From: Aedes albopictus
Taxonomy: Eukaryota; Arthropoda; Insecta; Diptera; Culicidae
Length of the DNA: 64,000 nucleotides
Assembly: GCF_035046485.1 (NCBI RefSeq)
Contig: NC_085137.1
Span: 495,564,772-495,628,771 of the forward strand
Direction: 5' to 3'
In this document: piece by piece, positions 59,258-64,000 of the stretch
How positions within the stretch are numbered: the stretch's first letter is position 1
Layout: every line of letters begins with the position of its first letter
Translations under genes and position numbers: made by a program
Notes under the pieces: model-generated
What the model saw: only the letters and a program-made list of their open reading frames with translations
What the model was told of the DNA's origin: nothing
The model's database searches: none

Positions 59258-59660
59258 CAGGGATGGCAACACTCACTTGCAGAGAGTTACACTCACTTGA
59301 TGTTTTCTCAGCTCAGAAGGATGCAATCAAGAAATGGTGTATGGACGACTTTTGCCTTGTGGTTTTGTCTAAAAGTTTGCTGAATGGAGTAGGAATCGCA
59401 CATGCATATCAAAGTCGTGACAGAGCTGTGAAAGCGACTCTCCACGAGGTGAGTGTAATTTACATTCACCTCGTGGAGAGTTGCCTTCGCAGCTCCTTCA
59501 CGACTTAGGTATGCGTGTGCGACCCCTACTCTATTCGGCAAACTTTTAGACAAAACCACAAAGCAAAAGTCGTCCATACATCAGTTCTTGATTGCACGCT
59601 TCTGAGCTGAGAAAACATCAAGTGAGTGTAACTCTCTGCAAGTGATTGTTCCCATCTTTG
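59258..59660. mobile_element. Palindromic hAT-like MITE, 403 bp
   Basis: Two arms of about 195 bp mirror each other around 59460, where gaggtgagtgtaattt meets acattcacctc. The outer end CAGGGATGGCAAC is matched by an inverted CAAAGATGGGAAC. Near-identical 8-mers, cttacggc (59250-59257) and ctcacggc (59661-59668), flank it. CAG ends with an 8-bp duplication point to hAT. The two 89-codon frames, one per strand, are mirror translations of the arms. Confidence 0.8.
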
Positions 59661-60239
59661 CTCACGGCTGTAATTAATAACTGTTTATGGAACAGTTTAA
59701 AAATAGAAATGAAAAAAAAATTAAATTGGTAAAATTCAAAAAAATAAATAAATAAAAATTAAAGAAAAAAAAAAACCAAAAAAATTGCGGATGATATTCA
59801 AAAGTAATTGCTGAATAAAATCCCAAATTAATTGCTGAAGCAATTTTCAAAGGAATTGTCCAAGAAATTTTCAAAAGTGAAAATGTTATGGATCTTTGAT
59901 GTGAACTATGGTATGGATAGTGCAAAAATAATGTAAGTTAATTTAAATTCTTTTGCATATTTAATTGCTAATCGACCCATCTGAAGTAACATTTTTTAGT
60001 CAAATAGACTAGAAAAGGTTTCTCGAACCAAAATTAAACCAAAATAATATGTATGAGGTTTTATGATGCGTTTCCAAACTCCAATAGGACTATTTAGCCA
60101 TCAAAATAATACTTGGGATGGTAACATCCAAGTAATGGTGATGGGGATCAGGTATCAGAAGGCCGGCTCCACAGGCACTTTATCCTCCATCTACTAATAC
60201 AAAACTAAACCGAAAATTATTTGAGAAAGAGATGTGGCT

Positions 60240-60720
60240 AGTATTTTGGAATTTTCATCGACGATTCCTTCTAAAATTATTTTGCGAATTCCTTTGTCAA
60301 TAATTGCACTGCAAATTTCACAGACTTTTTTTTTTTGAAAATTGGTTCAGCAATGGCTTTGGGAATTTCCCAGGCACTTTTGAAAATTTCTTGGACAATT
60401 CCTTTGAAAATTGCTTCAGCAATTAATTTTGGATTTGATTCAGCAATTACTTTTGAATATCATCCGCGATTTTTTTTTTTGGATTTTTTTCTTTGACTTT
60501 TTATTTATTAACATTTTAAAAATTTTCAAATTCTTTTTTTAAACGAGACTCGAAAAAAGTGAGACACACATTGATTCTTTAGGAAATTTCTTTGAAAATT
60601 TCATTGAAAGTTTTCTTGGTGAATTCTTTGAAAAATGTTATGGCAGTTACTTTGGCAATTACTTCTGGCAATTAATTCTGGAAATTACTTCGGCAATTGG
60701 GTTCTGTAAGGGTATAATTA
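60240..60720. repeat. Degenerate 12-nt minisatellite, ggcaattactt type
   Basis: Words such as ttggcaattactt, ctggcaattaat and tcggcaattggg follow each other at 12-nt intervals. A poly-T/poly-A-rich part lies at 60460-60550. 60150-60190 holds a fragment resembling the flank of the tRNA-like sequence at 49.4 kb. Confidence 0.6.
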
Positions 60721-60848
60721 GCCTTGTGGATTTGGATCGCCAATCCGGAGGCATGCCTCACAAGATACAAACTCATGTAATGGCAGACAAAGGACGCCCT
60801 TCATTTAATAACTGCGGGAATGCTCAAAGAACACTAAGTTGAAAAAAG

Positions 60849-61451
60849 GGAGCGGACCTGGTGTGATGGTTAGAACCAGTGTACGCAAAATATGGCACCG
60901 CAAGTGAAAAATAGGCAACAAAGAAGGCACGGCAACAACGCTTTGTTTTTTCGTTAGCAGATAATGACAAAATCGCTCCCGAGTTTGTTCACAACAAAGA
61001 CGGTAGAAGTATTGTCTCGTTCTATTCACATCGTGATTTTCGCATTGTTTTACAACTGAAACTCGACTCTGAGGATGGAAAGAGTCTTAATTCGTCTTAA
61101 TGCTCATGAATTCAATGATGTGGGTCGAAAATTTCAGCAGAAAAGTCGAAATATCGGCACACGCACGGCAAGCGATATTTGTTTTATTACTCTCATCGCT
61201 TGACATGCGTTTGTTGCGGAGCGCCTTTGTTACCGACATGCACCGCTTAGGACAAAGCGTTTGTATTTCGGTGTGATCCGTTTTTCGTACCCTGGTTAGA
61301 ACACTTGACTATCACGCCGAGGACCTGGGATCGAATCCCACTCCCGACAAACTCGCAAAATGTGAGTTCTTCCTTCGGAAGGGAAGTAAAGCGTGGGTCC
61401 CGAGATGAACTAGCCTAGGGCTAAAAATCTCGTTAATACAGATAAAAAAAA
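60849..61451 (+). mobile_element. Feilai-like SINE interrupted by a hAT-like MITE
   Basis: Plus-strand copy: the head ggagcggacctggtgtgatg lies at 60849-60868, and the rest resumes at 61295 and runs through the B box to the A-tail at 61443-61451. A 13-bp duplication, actaagttgaaaa, flanks the whole at 60833-60845 and 61452-61464. The gap between the parts is the 418-bp MITE at 60877-61294. Confidence 0.9.
60877..61294. mobile_element. hAT-like MITE nested in the SINE, 418 bp
   Basis: Starts CAGTGTACGCAAAATATGG and ends with the inverse of CAGGGTACGAAAAACGG. The SINE word gttagaac is duplicated exactly on both sides (60869-60876 and 61295-61302), an 8-bp target duplication. Because the host SINE is known in intact form, the limits are certain to within a base or two. 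No coding capacity beyond a chance 74-codon frame. Confidence 0.9.
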
Positions 61452-61489
61452 ACTAAGTTGAAAAGAAGCAGACCAAGTTCCAGTAGGAA

Positions 61490-62050
61490 CGTCGAGCAAT
61501 TTTCATTAAAGTTTCTTCTGAAATTCATTTGAAAATTTCTTCAGCAGTTTCTTTGGAAATACTTACAGATATCTATCAGCTAATCTTTTGGAAATGAACT
61601 TGGAAACTCTATTTTGAATTCCTTCGGGATTTGGGAATTCCTTAGAGAATTCCTTCGGAAAATCTTTCGAATATTTCAATTTATTTGGAAAAAAATCTTC
61701 GGCTGATTTTTCAGAAATCCTTCGGATTTTTTTTTATAATTTCTTCTGCAGTTCCTTTAAGATTTCCTTTTGCAAAATTTCAACTTGCTCGGCAATTCCG
61801 TTCAAGCTAATTCTGTAGTTTACTTCGATATTTATTCGGCGATATTTCTAATTGAAAACTTCATTAGCAATTTATTTGGAATTTTCTATAACAATGTCTT
61901 CGGAAATTTCCTTGGTGATTTCTTTGGAAATTTCTATGGAAACGTCTTCAACAATTTCTTTAGTAATTACATGAAAAATTCTTTCAGTTACTCCTCCGGC
62001 AGTCGATTTGTAAATTCATATCGCAATTATTTTGTAAACTCTTGCGATAA
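61490..62050. repeat. Degenerate 12-nt minisatellite, ggaaatttctt type
   Basis: ggaaatttctatggaaacgt and caatttctttagtaatt-like words repeat at about 12 nt. The 110-codon plus frame from 61770 is mainly the repeated F-x-N-x-F pattern this generates. Confidence 0.65.
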
Positions 62051-62054
62051 TTCC

Positions 62055-62155
62055 CATTCATGTCGCATAAGAGCCATGGCAGCGCAAGTTTTGATTGTCT
62101 AGAATTAAGTCACAGTGACTTTTATACTACTAAAGCTAGTGTAGCCGTGACTTTT
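62055..62155 (+). mobile_element. Half copy of the 167-bp hairpin MITE
   Basis: gcataagagccatggcagcg followed by caagttttgattgtctag matches the left arm of 27218-27384 with changes. The rest is scrambled. Confidence 0.5.
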
Positions 62156-62161
62156 ATATGT

Positions 62162-62416
62162 CACTAGAGGTCCCGGCAAACGTCATATTGCTTGCTTACT
62201 GTGTTAATTTTACATAAATCATTAGAGAAAAGTTCTCCACTATTTCATGTGTTTGGGTACACGCTTTTAGAGAGGGGGAGGGATCTCAGACCAAACTATT
62301 AACCTTCCCGTCCTAAAAATACCCAATATGCAAATTTTCACGCCTATCGGTTTAGTAGTTTCAAAATTCATTAGGGTCCGACAGACAGACAGACAATAAT
62401 TCTTATATATATAGAT
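62162..62416 (+). repeat. Dispersed repeat of the cccggcaaac / ATATATAGAT family
   Basis: Opens tcactagaggtcccggcaaac and ends with a cagacagacagac run and ttatatatatagatt, the same layout and length (about 255 bp) as 15437-15692 with a different middle. A retrotransposon-type tail. Confidence 0.6.
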
Positions 62417-62439
62417 TGGGTAAATTTGGATTTTTCTAC

Positions 62440-64000
62440 AACTACTGCTTCGTGAATCCCTTCCATGAATTTCTTTTATAAATCCTCAGACAATTACTCT
62501 GTGAACTGTTCGATGACTTCTTTTTTGAAAAATTCGACAAATTTAGTGATTTCTACGCATTTTTTTAAGAATTACTCTTAAAATACTTTGGAAACGCCTC
62601 CGACAATTTCTTTGTGATGGAACTTCTTCTGCAATGGCTTTGAGAATTTTCTGCGTGATTCCTATGAAAAGTTCTCCTACAATTCAGTCGAAAATGTCTT
62701 CGGAACTTTATTTAAAATGTCTGTTTTAAAAATTCTTGGGCAATTATATCAAAATTCCTTTGGCAATACTCCAATAATTCCTTTGGTATGTAGTTTATTC
62801 GGCAATTCGGAAACATCCTTGGTAGTTCTTTTAATGATTCCTCCTGCAATTTCTTTTCTGGTTCTCACCGGCGAAACGTTTCCGAAAATTTATTTAGATA
62901 TATTTCCACGGAAACTCATTTGGAAACTGTATCAGGAATTTGTTAGGGAATGCATCTGGTAATGTATTTTTTCGACTTTTTCCTTGAACATTTCTATAGC
63001 AATCCTATTAAAATTCAATAATCGAAAATTGTTCCGGCAAATGTTCAGGCAATTTCTTTGCGAATTTTCTCGATAACCCATTTGGAAATTATAAATACTT
63101 TGGGAGTTGATATGGGTGAATCCATTGGAAATGGTTACAGCTATTTCTATGGGATTTTCTTTGGAAATTGCACAAAATTGGTTTTCAGACAATTCTTCTG
63201 CAATTTATTTAGGAAAGAATTTCTTTGGAAATTGATTCAGCATTTTTTTTAAGTTCCTTCGGCAATTTATTTGATAATTCCTTTGTGAATTACTTATACT
63301 TTTCCACATTGCTTCATTGTCCCTTTGGAGATTCTTGAATTTTTAAAGAAATTGCATGAGATATTTCCCAAGGAATTGTCAAGAGAATTACCTAAGCAGG
63401 ATTTGAAAGAAAATTAAAAAGGAATTTTCCAAAAGAGTTTTAAAAATAAATTGCTGAAGTAACATCCGAAGAAAAGCCAAAAGAATTACCATAGGAAATG
63501 CTGAACAAATTTCAAATGAATCATTCTACTTAGAGAGCAACTGATCGGAAAGCCTTTGTACCAAGTAAGAATTCGATGAATAAAAAAAATAGTACCAACT
63601 GAATCTTGAAGATATTGCCGAATGAATTCCTAAAGCAACTGTGGATAAAAAACCCAAATAATTTCTGGAAAAAAGTTCTAAGGATTTTTTAAAAGAATTC
63701 CCAAAGGTTTTTTTTAAGAAAATAACAAAGATGTTATCGAAGGAATTCCAATAAAGTTGCCGAATATTTTTTATATAAGTTGCCGAAATATTTTTCAATG
63801 GAAATGAAAAAAATCTAAAGAAATATCAAGAGATTACCAGAGAAATTTGCGAAGAAAAGACTGAAAACACTGACAAAAGTATTACACAAGAATTAAAGTA
63901 AAAAAGTTCTAGAAATTCCCGAAAGAATTGTCGAGCAAATCCTAATGGAACTACCAAGAAAATATCCTTAGAAGTTCCATAAAAATAACTAAGGAGTTTT
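62440..64000. repeat. Degenerate 12-nt minisatellite running off the window
   Basis: About 1.5 kb of ggcaattc/gaaattccttcgg words on the plus strand. Near 63350 it changes to the complementary type (aaggaattgccgaagaa), so the array inverts. No gene was recognised. Confidence 0.65.

Noticed and set aside
59239..59577. Pair of similar 89-codon proteins on opposite strands
   Set aside because: They are mirror translations of the two arms of one palindromic MITE.
1..64000. Integrated virus-derived sequence
   Set aside because: No open frame or motif resembling viral polymerase, nucleoprotein or glycoprotein was seen.

Overview
This is non-coding, repeat-packed DNA from a mosquito, most likely genus Aedes. 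The evidence is several copies of a tRNA-derived SINE that I recognise as Feilai-like (first described from Ae. aegypti), a Jockey-clade non-LTR retrotransposon, many short inverted-repeat transposons (MITEs), and long AT-rich gaps. The species is inferred from repeat type, not from a search.

Only one host protein-coding piece is certain. On the minus strand, 8737 to 8684 encodes the first 18 residues of the MADS-box transcription factor MEF2 and ends in a GT splice donor at the position where MEF2 genes carry an intron. A strong splice acceptor at 9403-9404 suggests that this exon starts at 9402 and that at least one further non-coding 5' exon lies at higher coordinates. I found no second MADS exon in 1-8683, so that stretch is read as the first coding intron. 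Everything above 9.4 kb is most simply 5' intron or upstream regulatory DNA of Mef2. GC-richer, repeat-poor islands near 19, 20.3, 30.5, 36.4, 45 and 51.9-53.3 kb are candidate alternative promoters or enhancers. The one at 52-53 kb has an initiator-like motif and a good donor on the correct strand.

Layout. 0-9.4 kb: a Feilai-like SINE, a hAT-type MITE, a TTAA MITE, a long foldback element, then the Mef2 exon. 9.4-18 kb: AT-rich DNA with foldback elements, including a 2.3-kb block of inverted and direct repeats. 18-30 kb: a second SINE family (one copy split by a TTA-flanked insertion), paired hairpin MITEs and large TIR elements. 31-36 kb: a 5-kb block of degenerate 12-nt minisatellite. 36-47 kb: more TIR elements, a second TTAA MITE, a 146-bp tandem repeat and nested SINEs. 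47-51.6 kb: minisatellite, tRNA-like sequences, a MITE-ended composite and a tiny TTAA MITE. 51.9-53.6 kb: GC-rich island. 54.2-58.9 kb: a stacked-motif MITE beside a Jockey element with both ORFs open. 59-64 kb: a palindromic hAT-like MITE, a SINE interrupted by a hAT-like MITE, and further minisatellite.

Most open reading frames of 60-200 codons here are not genes. Many arise because the degenerate minisatellite has a 12-nt period, a multiple of three, so several frames stay open. The analysis was done by eye. Repeat ends without target duplications are good to about 10-20 bases, and family names beyond superfamily hallmarks are tentative.
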